A stretch of DNA of 64,000 bases from NCBI GenBank assembly GCA_002238855.1, contig MPND01000001.1, positions 1 through 64,000 on the forward strand, given 5' to 3'. The stretch's first letter is position 1, and each line of letters opens with the position of its first letter. Shown piece by piece: positions 7,835 through 15,830 of this stretch. The notes beneath the pieces were generated by a model that saw only the letters and a list, made by a program, of their open reading frames with translations, did not search any database and was not told the origin of the DNA. The position numbers were made by a program, and so were the translations under genes. The DNA comes from SAR202 cluster bacterium bin90. GTDB taxonomy: Bacteria; Chloroflexota; Dehalococcoidia; Lucifugimonadales; JADFKI01.

Positions 7835-9145
7835 ATGAGCACGTCAGACAGCACAGGTGAGCGGCAGCCTGCGTTGGGCACGCGCCCACAGCCGAGATTC
7901 AGCGTTCGCATACCTCGCCTGCGAACTTTCGACTCCTTCGCCTATTCCAACTACCGTTACCTGTGGATTGGCAACTTCTTTGCCAATAATGCACAGTGGC
8001 TGCAGCTTCTTACTGTGGGCTGGTTGGTACGCGGCCTGACTTCGGGATCGTCAACTTCCACACTATTTGTGGTCACAGTTGGAGGCATGAGTCTGCTGCC
8101 GGGTCTGATTATGGCTCCGATAGCGGGCACCCTTGGCGACCGCATGGACAGGCGCAAGCTTGTCATAGGAATACAAGCGTTCATGACGGCATTCTCGTTC
8201 CTGTTTGCTGTGATGGTAGGGCAGCAGCTCGTTACGGTTTGGCATGCATACATCTATGTTTTTGTTAGCGGTACCTGCGTCTCCATAAGCCAGAACAGCC
8301 GTATGGCGTTGGTAGCGAACACCGTGCCACGCCACGCGATGGCCCACGCCTTCGCCACTAATGTGCTGACGATACCGGGCACGCGCATGATAGGGCCGTT
8401 CATTGGCGGAATCCTCATTACCACGCTCGGATTCTTCTGGAACTTCACCTTGGAATCCCTCCTTTACCTCGGAACGATCCTGGTTTTCCTGCCTATCAAG
8501 ACGCCATACGCCCGCAGCGGGAGGGCGAGGGCGCAGACATCTTTCCTCTCCGACCTGGTCGGCGGCTTCACCTATGTTTGGAAGGACAAGCGAGTGTTGC
8601 TGTACCTCACCATGCTGGGATTCATACCGAACACGATACTTCAGCCGACGATGTTCCTCTTGCCGGTGTTCACGGACGAGATTCTGAAGCGAGGAGCGGA
8701 TGTCGGCGGGTACTTCCTTGCGATTAACGGACTGGGCGGCCTGCTGATGGCACTGTTTATTGCATCCTTTGGGTTCGTGTTCAAGAAGGGCATGATCGTG
8801 CTGGTCTGCGCGCTGGCAAGCTCCGTATTTATACTTCTGTTTTCCTATGCGATTATCCTGCCATTGGCGTTCCTATTGATTATGCTCTTCGCTACTACAC
8901 AGACAGCGTTCAGGACGACCAACGGCACACTTATGCAATTGCTCGTATCCGACGATATGCGAAGCCGTGTGACTAGCCTGCAGAGATACAGTATGGGCGG
9001 AGTGATAATTGCCAGCTTCGCAATTGGATGGTTCGCTAGGCTAACCTCGGTTTCGATCGCCCTCGCAGCCATGGGACTCGTCGCATCTGTCCTCGCAATC
9101 GTCTTTTATGTGTTCGCCAAGCAGATACGCGAACTGGACGCCTGA
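7835..9145 (+). CDS. MFS transporter (MFS_3/EntS-like), copy 2
   Basis: 436-residue paralogue of the upstream transporter. Shared blocks include WLQLLTVGWLVRGLTS, GTLGDRMDRRKLVIGIQ, NVLTIPGTRMIGPF, YVWKDKRVLLYLTMLGFIPN and the C-terminal KQIRELDA. About 12 membrane spans are expected. Its start lies 6 nt after the first copy's stop, so the two are co-transcribed and could act as partners or have diverged in substrate. Differences cluster in the N-terminal tail and the central loop. It is followed by the aldo/keto reductase. Confidence 0.9.
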   Translation: MSTSDSTGERQPALGTRPQPRFSVRIPRLRTFDSFAYSNYRYLWIGNFFANNAQWLQLLTVGWLVRGLTSGSSTSTLFVVTVGGMSLLPGLIMAPIAGTLGDRMDRRKLVIGIQAFMTAFSFLFAVMVGQQLVTVWHAYIYVFVSGTCVSISQNSRMALVANTVPRHAMAHAFATNVLTIPGTRMIGPFIGGILITTLGFFWNFTLESLLYLGTILVFLPIKTPYARSGRARAQTSFLSDLVGGFTYVWKDKRVLLYLTMLGFIPNTILQPTMFLLPVFTDEILKRGADVGGYFLAINGLGGLLMALFIASFGFVFKKGMIVLVCALASSVFILLFSYAIILPLAFLLIMLFATTQTAFRTTNGTLMQLLVSDDMRSRVTSLQRYSMGGVIIASFAIGWFARLTSVSIALAAMGLVASVLAIVFYVFAKQIRELDA

Positions 9146-9169
9146 CTCGGGAACAGAGGAGGGAAGCAG

Positions 9170-10111
9170 ATGGAATACCGTAGCCTTGGCAAGACTGGAC
9201 TGAATGTGTCACTCGCCAGTTTCGGTACGGGTGGCCCCAGCCAGTTCGGGCAACACAAGGGGCTGGAGCAGCGTCAGCAGACCGCACTGGTCAGGCGCTG
9301 CTTAGACCTGGGGGTCAATCTATTTGACACGCACGAGGGCTATGGCGAAAGCGAGCGAATACTTGGGGAGGCGCTCCGGGGTGTGCCAAGAGACTCGTAC
9401 CATCTGGTTACGAAGTGGTCCTACCATAGTGGAAACGGCGCACGGAATGAAGCGGCATTTGCGGAATCAATGGAGCGTAGCCTCGATTGGCTCGAAACGG
9501 ATTATGTCGATGTGATGATGATTCACGGCATATTAGCGTCGGAGTACGAATCTGTGGTGGAACGCTTCGTCCCCATTCTTGAACGCATGCGTGATCAGGG
9601 CAAGGTTCGTTTCCGGGGATTCAGCACCCGGTATATCGCGGACCCAGCACAGGAGATTGTGCCGTATGCTCTTCGCAGCGACCCCGATCTCTGGGATGTC
9701 GTGATGCTGAAGTATGGAATCCTGAATCAGATAATGGCTAAAGATGCCATGCCGCTCGCCGTGGAGAACGGCGTGGGAGTGCTTAATATGGCTTCGGTGC
9801 GTATCAAACTGCCAATTCCCGCACTGCTGGAAGAATTGATTGCGGAATGGAAGGACAAGGGCTATATAGCACCAGACAGCATTCCCGCACAAGACCCGCT
9901 CGGTTGGCTGGTGCATGACGATGTTGACTCGGTGGTGAGCGCAGCGTACAAGTTCGCCGCAGATCATCCGGCGGTCAGTAGCGTAATCACCGGTACATCC
10001 AATCCCGAGCACCTGGAGTCTAATATCGCGGCACTAGAGGAGCCATGTCTGCACGATGGGGACAGTACGCGGCTCAGGCTTCTGTTCGGTGATATTGCGG
10101 AGTATGCCTGA
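9170..10111 (+). CDS. aldo/keto reductase
   Basis: 313-residue NADPH-dependent oxidoreductase of the aldo/keto reductase fold, cytoplasmic. The catalytic tetrad is Asp53, Tyr58 (FDTHEGYGESE), Lys82 (VTKWS) and His119 (MMIHG). The cofactor region near the C-terminus is SSVITGTSNPEHL. A GGAGGGAAGCAG RBS precedes the ATG. It is the last gene of the dehydratase-MFS-MFS operon, so it probably acts on the aldehyde or keto product of that pathway. Substrate unknown. Confidence 0.88.
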   Translation: MEYRSLGKTGLNVSLASFGTGGPSQFGQHKGLEQRQQTALVRRCLDLGVNLFDTHEGYGESERILGEALRGVPRDSYHLVTKWSYHSGNGARNEAAFAESMERSLDWLETDYVDVMMIHGILASEYESVVERFVPILERMRDQGKVRFRGFSTRYIADPAQEIVPYALRSDPDLWDVVMLKYGILNQIMAKDAMPLAVENGVGVLNMASVRIKLPIPALLEELIAEWKDKGYIAPDSIPAQDPLGWLVHDDVDSVVSAAYKFAADHPAVSSVITGTSNPEHLESNIAALEEPCLHDGDSTRLRLLFGDIAEYA

Positions 10112-10112
10112 A

Positions 10113-11198
10113 TTAGAGCATTACCACAGACCGCAGTACTTCCCCACGCTCCATCTTGTGGAATGCTTCTTCGACATCATCGAGCGCGATGGTTTCCGAT
10201 ACGAACCTGTCGAGTTCGAGCCGTCCCTGCAGGTACAAGTCAATGAACATCGGGAAGTCCCTCGTGGGCAGGCAGTCACCATACCACGACGATTTCAGTG
10301 AGCCGCCCCTGCCGAAAATCTCGATCATCGGTAGCTCGATCTTCATCTGCGGATCCGGCACGCCGACCATCACCACAGTTCCTGCGTGGTCGCGTGCGTA
10401 GAATGCCTGCTCATAGGTTACGGGATTACCGACGGCCTCGATAGCGACGTCCACTCCATTACCACCGGTCAGTTCGCGTATCGCCTCCACCGCGTCCGTC
10501 TGGGAGCCGTTTATGGTGTGGGTAGCGCCGAAGTCCTTCGCCCACTCCAACTTCCGGTCGTCGATGTCCACACCGATGATGGTATGCGCCCCAGCGAGCC
10601 TTGCGCCGGCGATCGCAGCGTCACCGACGCCACCACAGCCGAATACCGCCACCGAGTCGCCGCGAGACACCCCACCCGTGTTCACGGCGGCGCCAAGCCC
10701 TGCCATAATTCCGCATCCCACTAGCCCGGCTGCTGCTGCCGATGCACTTGGATTGACTTTCACGGCTTGACCGGCAGCGACAAGTGTTAGCTCAGCGAAC
10801 GCGCCAATGCCGAGAGCGGGTGAGAGTGGGCTACCGTCCTCGAGCGTCATTGGTTGCGATGCGTTGCCGCTGTCGAAGCAGTACCATGGTCGGCCGCGCA
10901 GACATGAGCGACAATTTCCGCAGGGGGCACGCCAGGCGATTATCACGAAATCACCTGGTTCTACATTCGTCACCCCTTCTCCCACACTTTCGACTAATCC
11001 TGCAGCCTCATGTCCTAGCAGGAAGGGGAATTCGTCTGTGATCGCGCCTTCGCGGTAGTGCAAGTCAGTGTGACACACTCCGCAAGCCTGTATTCTTACA
11101 AGCGCCTCGCCCGGTCCCGGATCAGGCACGACAATCGTCTCGACCGATACTGCCTCGCCCTTTGCGCCCGCTATGACTCCTCTGACTCTATTGACCAT
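10113..11198 (-). CDS. zinc-dependent alcohol dehydrogenase (MDR, class III-like)
   Basis: 361-residue medium-chain dehydrogenase. Catalytic zinc ligands are Cys42 (GVCHTD) and His63-Glu64 (LLGHEAAG), with a Cys in LVGCGIM. The structural zinc lobe is Cys93/96/99/107 ([15 protein letters not shown]). NAD binding is through [17 protein letters not shown]. This resembles class III and mycothiol-dependent formaldehyde dehydrogenases, but the substrate is not fixed. A longer frame begins at 11270. I chose ATG 11198 because GGAGGACATGAGATT precedes it and homology starts there. It follows the pfkB gene on the same strand after 179 bp with its own possible promoter, and converges on the aldo/keto reductase with a 1-base gap. 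Confidence 0.88.
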   Translation of the reverse strand: MVNRVRGVIAGAKGEAVSVETIVVPDPGPGEALVRIQACGVCHTDLHYREGAITDEFPFLLGHEAAGLVESVGEGVTNVEPGDFVIIAWRAPCGNCRSCLRGRPWYCFDSGNASQPMTLEDGSPLSPALGIGAFAELTLVAAGQAVKVNPSASAAAAGLVGCGIMAGLGAAVNTGGVSRGDSVAVFGCGGVGDAAIAGARLAGAHTIIGVDIDDRKLEWAKDFGATHTINGSQTDAVEAIRELTGGNGVDVAIEAVGNPVTYEQAFYARDHAGTVVMVGVPDPQMKIELPMIEIFGRGGSLKSSWYGDCLPTRDFPMFIDLYLQGRLELDRFVSETIALDDVEEAFHKMERGEVLRSVVML

Positions 11199-11317
11199 AA
11201 TCTCATGTCCTCCAATAATCGCCCGCGCGAGGCGGCAACAGTGAATTGATTCCTTTAGAGAGAATTGCAACTGGCTGCTAGCAATCTCAATAGAGTGGGC
11301 TGAATTGCCTCAGCGAG

Positions 11318-11345
11318 AATATGTTAGGGGCAGTCTCAGTGTCAA
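11318..11345 (-). promoter_or_regulatory. possible promoter of the alcohol dehydrogenase
   Basis: On the minus strand TTGACA (11340-11345) is followed after 16 bp by CATATT (11318-11323). It lies in the 179-bp gap between pfkB and the dehydrogenase, with about 120 nt of leader to the ATG. The -35 is perfect and the -10 is weak. Confidence 0.4.
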
Positions 11346-11377
11346 GCCGCGAGCTGCCCGAGAGGGCATCCCCATAC

Positions 11378-12325
11378 TTAAGAATGAGGAGAACCTAATG
11401 ACCTGAGATGTTCCAAGCTTGGTGGATCCGCGCCCTGCCGAGTACACGCGATCGCTGCCGAAATGTTGGCGAAGCCAATCGCGTCCTCAAGAGATTCGCC
11501 GCTCAGGCTTCCTAGGGCATGTCTCGTCAGCAGTCCGTTACCGTCCAGCCTTGCAAGCAGCGCTGACGTGAAAGCATCTCCCGCGCCCACTGTATCCGCC
11601 ACATCTACGCGGACGCCAGGAGCACTCACGACTGTATGTCGGGACAGAGCGACCGCGCCCTCAGCCCCAAGAGTGACGGCAACTAGCAGCGGCCCACTGC
11701 TAAGCCACCGTTCGGCTATGTCCATGTTGTAGTCGTCCGGATAAAGCCACGCAAGGTCTTCTTGGCTTACCTTGACCAATGTTGCGAAACGAATCAAATC
11801 TTCGATTCGCTCCCGATAGAGTTGGCGATCTGAATACAGTGAGGGACGCACATTAGGGTCGAGCGAGATGACGCGGGAGCCGCACTCTCGACGCATCAAT
11901 TGCTCATAAGTATGGGCGCTGCTGCCAAGCATTAGCGAGTAGGAGCCGAAATGCAGGGTTGTCACATCGCCTGCAAAAGAATCGGGGACTTCACCTGCTT
12001 TGAGGCTCTGCTCAGCTGTGCCACTGCCGTAGAACGAAAAGGCGTGCCCGCCGTCAGATTCGGGAATGACAAACGCTAGGGCACTGGGTTCGCCGCCGCG
12101 TACTAGCCAGCGCACATCAACGCCATTCTGCGTCAGATGAGAAGAGATCATATCACCGAATCGGTCTCTCGAAATCTTGCCGATGAACGCTGTTGGCTTG
12201 CCCAGTCGCGCGAGCCCAACCGCGACATTGCAGGGAGAACCGCCCGGACGCGGCACGAACATCGTTTCCCCACTGACTTCAAGAGTCGTAAAGTCAATTA
12301 GCGCCTCGCCACACACGCCAATCAA
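11378..12325 (-). CDS. PfkB-family carbohydrate kinase (fructokinase-like)
   Basis: 315-residue ribokinase-fold sugar kinase transferring ATP phosphate to a sugar, probably fructose or a related ketose. The N-terminal substrate motif is GGSPCNVAVGLARLG. The C-terminal ATP/anion-hole motif DTVGAGDAFTSALL supplies catalytic base Asp250. Length is typical of bacterial fructokinases. It overlaps the xylulokinase stop/start by 4 nt (ATGA), so both kinases are made together and presumably act on sugars delivered by the upstream permeases. Confidence 0.88.
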   Translation of the reverse strand: MIGVCGEALIDFTTLEVSGETMFVPRPGGSPCNVAVGLARLGKPTAFIGKISRDRFGDMISSHLTQNGVDVRWLVRGGEPSALAFVIPESDGGHAFSFYGSGTAEQSLKAGEVPDSFAGDVTTLHFGSYSLMLGSSAHTYEQLMRRECGSRVISLDPNVRPSLYSDRQLYRERIEDLIRFATLVKVSQEDLAWLYPDDYNMDIAERWLSSGPLLVAVTLGAEGAVALSRHTVVSAPGVRVDVADTVGAGDAFTSALLARLDGNGLLTRHALGSLSGESLEDAIGFANISAAIACTRQGADPPSLEHLRSLGSPHS

Positions 12326-13848
12326 CGCTTCATCGCCGTAAGGTCAGCTAAAGAGGCAAACTCCTCCTTTAGCGCGGGATATAGTCTTCTGTGGGCATCA
12401 TAGAGTTCATTGTATTCTGCTGCGTCAGTGGTATCCGGCTCCGCTGCGGCCTCGGCACTGACGCAAGACTTTACTGCGTCCTCTATGCTGGTGAACATGC
12501 CGCATCCCACGGCCGCCATCAGAGCCGCGCCGTATGCAGCGCCGCCTTGCGGCCGAACTGTAGTGATGGGTAGGCCAAACACGTTTGCAAGCGTCTGCAG
12601 CCACATCTGACTGCGCGCGCCACCACCGATTGCTCGTACTTCATTGGGCGATGCCCCTTGCTGACGCATTAGTTCCAGCGAGTCGCGCAAGGCGAAACTC
12701 ACACCTTCAATTACTGCCCGCGCCAGGTGGCCTCTGCCGTGAGCGAAACTAAGGCCGAAAAGAACTCCCCGAGCGTTCGCATCGCTGTGCGGTGTGCGCT
12801 CACCTGTGAGGTATGGAAGAAATAACAGGCCGTCGCTTCCAATTGGAATCTGCTCCGCTTCCGCCGTGAGTGAGTCATAAGACTGGCCTGGGGCGAGTGT
12901 ATCTCGAAGCCAGCGCAGAGAACTTCCCGCTGAAAGCACGACACCCATCAGATACCACAGGTTCGGGGCGCAATGGCAGAAGGTATGCAGGCTCATACTC
13001 TGTTCGATATTCGCCTCGCCTGAGGGCAGGAATACCGCGCCCGATGTACCTATGCTGACCTGCATAACGTTGGTGTCTATCGCGCCGGAGCCAACTGCTC
13101 CCGCTGGATTGTCGGCACCTCCCCCGACGATCGGTATGCCCGGCTGCACGCCGATTTCGGCTGCTGCTTCTGCGGTGATTATTCCTGAAATATCCACAGA
13201 CTCTATGATGTTCGGTAAGATTGTGGATTCCAATTCCAATGCTTCTAGAATCTGCTCGGACCAGACGCGGGAATGAACATCGTAGAGCAGGGTGCCAGCC
13301 GCGTCCGACGGCTCGGTTGCGTATTCTCGACTCAGTCGATATCGAATGTAGTCCTTTGGAAGAAGAAGCGCGCTGAGGCGAGAGTAACTATCAGGCTCGC
13401 ACTCCCTCAGCCACAGCAACTTGGGCGCAGTAAACCCCTCGAGAGGAGGATTCCCCACGGTGCGGCGGAGAGTATCCAATCCCACTCTGTCCTGGATCAG
13501 CCGGCACTGGTCAGTGGTGCGGGTGTCATTCCACAGGATCGCGGGCCTTATGACTTCGCCCTTGCGGTCGAGGAATACCGAACTGTGCATCTGACCGCTG
13601 AGACCAAGCGCAGCGACTTCAATGCCTAGGTCGCCGCGGTCGGCAAGCTGTAACGTCTTGCGTACTGCTAGTATCGTGCTCTGCCACCAGTCCTCTGGGT
13701 TCTGCTCAGACCAACCTGGTCTCGGTACGCTGACGGGATGCTCTATCTCGGCTTCTGCGAGCACGCCGCCATCGGAGCCGATCAGCATCGCTTTGACGGC
13801 TGTCGTACCGACATCAATTCCGACAACGGCTTGGACAGCGAATGCCAT
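12322..13848 (-). CDS. xylB: xylulokinase
   Basis: 508-residue FGGY kinase phosphorylating D-xylulose (or a similar ketose/alditol) at O5. It has the N-domain ATP motif GIDVGTTAVKAML, substrate motifs GLSGQMHSSVFLD and AILWNDTRT, catalytic Asp246 in GGGADNPAGAVG, and the C-domain GGGARSQMWLQTLAN. Length and motifs fit XylB better than glycerol kinase. It starts 6 nt after the DppC-like permease and overlaps pfkB, so it is part of the SBP-permease-permease-kinase-kinase operon. Specificity for xylulose is inferred from family resemblance. Confidence 0.9.
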   Translation of the reverse strand: MAFAVQAVVGIDVGTTAVKAMLIGSDGGVLAEAEIEHPVSVPRPGWSEQNPEDWWQSTILAVRKTLQLADRGDLGIEVAALGLSGQMHSSVFLDRKGEVIRPAILWNDTRTTDQCRLIQDRVGLDTLRRTVGNPPLEGFTAPKLLWLRECEPDSYSRLSALLLPKDYIRYRLSREYATEPSDAAGTLLYDVHSRVWSEQILEALELESTILPNIIESVDISGIITAEAAAEIGVQPGIPIVGGGADNPAGAVGSGAIDTNVMQVSIGTSGAVFLPSGEANIEQSMSLHTFCHCAPNLWYLMGVVLSAGSSLRWLRDTLAPGQSYDSLTAEAEQIPIGSDGLLFLPYLTGERTPHSDANARGVLFGLSFAHGRGHLARAVIEGVSFALRDSLELMRQQGASPNEVRAIGGGARSQMWLQTLANVFGLPITTVRPQGGAAYGAALMAAVGCGMFTSIEDAVKSCVSAEAAAEPDTTDAAEYNELYDAHRRLYPALKEEFASLADLTAMKR

Positions 13849-13854
13849 AGGTCT

Positions 13855-14748
13855 CTAAATCTGTCTTAGGCGCGGGTCGAAGTAGTCGCGCAGCCAGTCG
13901 CCCAGGAAGTTCAGAGAGACTACGACCAGGGCAATGGCGACGCCGGGGATGACCGCAATCCACCATGCGGAGTCGATGTAGTTCCTTCCGAACGCAACCA
14001 TACTGCCCCATGCGGGTTTGGGTGGCGGAATCCCAACGCCCAGGAAGCTCAAAGTGGCTTCAGTCAGGATAATCTGCCCCGTTCCGAGCGTTGCGACGAC
14101 AATGAGCGTGTTAGTTACGCCTGGAAGCAAGTGCTGGAAGATAATGCGTGGCGACGAGGCGCCTGCTACCCGAGCAAGCGCAACGTAGTCCATCTGCTTC
14201 AACTGCAGGATCTCACCCCTGATCTGACGCGCGGTCGTGCCCCAGGAGAAAATAGCAATTATGATGAGCAGCGTGGTGAAGCTGGCACCGAACACTCCTA
14301 CCATCACAAGTGCGGCAAGGATAAAGGGCAGGGCATTTTGTAGATCAACGAGGCGCATAAGAGTCTCGTCGATGTGACCACCGAAATATCCGGAGACAGC
14401 ACCTATCACCGCACCGAGAGCGACGCTGAGCAGCATCGTAATTGCGGCGAAACTGATGGAGACCCTTGCGCCATGGATGATACGGCTGAAGATGTCGCGC
14501 CCTTGATTGTCGGTGCCAAAGAGGTGCTCGGTAGTTCCCCCGAATCCTATAGGGGGCTTAGATCGCGCTCGCAGGTCGCCTTTCACGGGGTCGTACGGTG
14601 AAATGAGCGGCGCCGCGATCGCCGCGAATACCAAAACGACGAGGATGAATGCGGGAATGTACGGCCAACGTCGGAACCCGGTAAAGGTCCTCGAAATGAG
14701 CGATGGCTGATCTATTCGCAGCAGTGGTTCTTGTTGTTCCAGTTGCAT
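13855..14748 (-). CDS. ABC transporter permease, DppC type (cassette 1)
   Basis: 297-residue inner-membrane permease of the peptide/nickel (DppC/OppC) class, with an N-terminal cytoplasmic tail, one TM anchor, then five TM segments. Landmarks are LFGTDNQGRDIFSRIIHGARVS, the ATPase-contacting EAA loop around YVALARVAGASSPRII, and LSFLGVGIPPPKPAWG near the C-terminus. It pairs with the upstream DppB-like permease. Although the class is named for peptides, its operon carries sugar kinases, so the cargo may be a saccharide. No ATP-binding subunit is encoded nearby. Confidence 0.92.
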   Translation of the reverse strand: MQLEQQEPLLRIDQPSLISRTFTGFRRWPYIPAFILVVLVFAAIAAPLISPYDPVKGDLRARSKPPIGFGGTTEHLFGTDNQGRDIFSRIIHGARVSISFAAITMLLSVALGAVIGAVSGYFGGHIDETLMRLVDLQNALPFILAALVMVGVFGASFTTLLIIIAIFSWGTTARQIRGEILQLKQMDYVALARVAGASSPRIIFQHLLPGVTNTLIVVATLGTGQIILTEATLSFLGVGIPPPKPAWGSMVAFGRNYIDSAWWIAVIPGVAIALVVVSLNFLGDWLRDYFDPRLRQI

Positions 14749-14769
14749 TATTGACTCTGAGACGGTTTC

Positions 14770-15693
14770 TTACTCGTATCTGATGCGGGGGTCAACAAAG
14801 GCGTAAATCATATCCAGAATGAATGCGAATATCACATACATAGCGGCAAAGAACAAGACGGAGCCTTGCAGAATAGGGAAATCGTTCGCATAAACTGCTT
14901 GCAGAGCGAGTCTTCCAAGACCGGGCAATGCATAGATTGTCTCCGTCAAGACGGTGCCAGTGGCGAAGCCTGCAAGAAGCAGACCGCCGTAGGTTAGCGG
15001 GGCTATCAGGGCGTTTCTGAAGGCGTGCTTCCAGACCAGAGTAAACTTCCCAACTCCCTTTGCTCTCGCCAGCTTCACATACTCGGAATCCATGACGTCC
15101 AGCATCGCGGATCGTGTGAGGCGCAGGAAGCCCGCAGAACCAAACCAGCCAAGAATAATGCTCGGCATGATGTAATGTGAAATCCCGCCTTGCCCCGCCG
15201 CAGGCAGCAATTCCAGTTTGACCGAAAATATCAGTATCAGAACGATTGCAAGCCAGAAAGCGGGTACGGACTGCCCTAGAACGGCCATCGTTCTGCCCAG
15301 ATAATCCCAGAATGAACTTCGGTACACCCCTGACAGTACACCAAGCGGAATGCCGACAAGCACGGCGAACACGAACCCTCCGCCGGTGAGCTTCAGTGTG
15401 AGGGGCAATCTATCGGTGACAGCCGTCCAGACTGGGATACCGGTGTCGATTGATTCGCCCCAGTCGCCCAGCAGCACATCCCTGAGCCAGTAGAGGTACT
15501 GCAGCGGGAGCGGCTTATCCAGCCCCAGCTTCCTTCCCCATGCCTCCCAGACCTCAGGGCCAACATGCGAGAATGCGTTCAGGTAAAGGAGACGAGGGTC
15601 GCCCGACATTCGTGAGAGGGCGAATACGATGACAGTGGCTAGGATGATGGTTACGAGCGAATAGCCGACCCTTCGCAGCAGAAATTGCGTCAT
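14770..15693 (-). CDS. ABC transporter permease, DppB type (cassette 1)
   Basis: 307-residue DppB/OppB permease. It has N-terminal TM1 (YSLVTIILATVIVFALSRMSGDP), the periplasmic domain ending in LLGDWGESIDTG, the core of five TMs with the EAA loop YVKLARAKGVGKFTLVWKHA, and the C-terminal FVDPRIRYE signature. It forms a heterodimer with the next gene (22-nt gap). It lies downstream of the SBP gene across a 137-bp spacer containing a strong hairpin. Confidence 0.92.
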   Translation of the reverse strand: MTQFLLRRVGYSLVTIILATVIVFALSRMSGDPRLLYLNAFSHVGPEVWEAWGRKLGLDKPLPLQYLYWLRDVLLGDWGESIDTGIPVWTAVTDRLPLTLKLTGGGFVFAVLVGIPLGVLSGVYRSSFWDYLGRTMAVLGQSVPAFWLAIVLILIFSVKLELLPAAGQGGISHYIMPSIILGWFGSAGFLRLTRSAMLDVMDSEYVKLARAKGVGKFTLVWKHAFRNALIAPLTYGGLLLAGFATGTVLTETIYALPGLGRLALQAVYANDFPILQGSVLFFAAMYVIFAFILDMIYAFVDPRIRYE

Positions 15694-15739
15694 ATCTTCT
15701 CGTGCTTCAGCAGGGGCGTCTCAATCGACGGTTCTAATA

Positions 15740-15771
15740 ATATCCCCTCCCCAGAGTCAGGGAGGGGATAT
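15740..15771 (-). terminator. 12-bp hairpin between SBP and permease genes
   Basis: Perfect inverted repeat ATATCCCCTCCC (15740-15751) and GGGAGGGGATAT (15760-15771) with an 8-nt loop, placed after the SBP stop (15831) and before the permease start (15693). There is no T-run after it on the minus strand. It is more likely a partial terminator or an mRNA-stabilising element keeping SBP above permease expression than a full terminator. Confidence 0.6.
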
Positions 15772-15830
15772 ATGATTTCATTGAATCGGCGCGCAGCATC
15801 TGCCAATGCGCGCCCGAATGACACTTGTGG

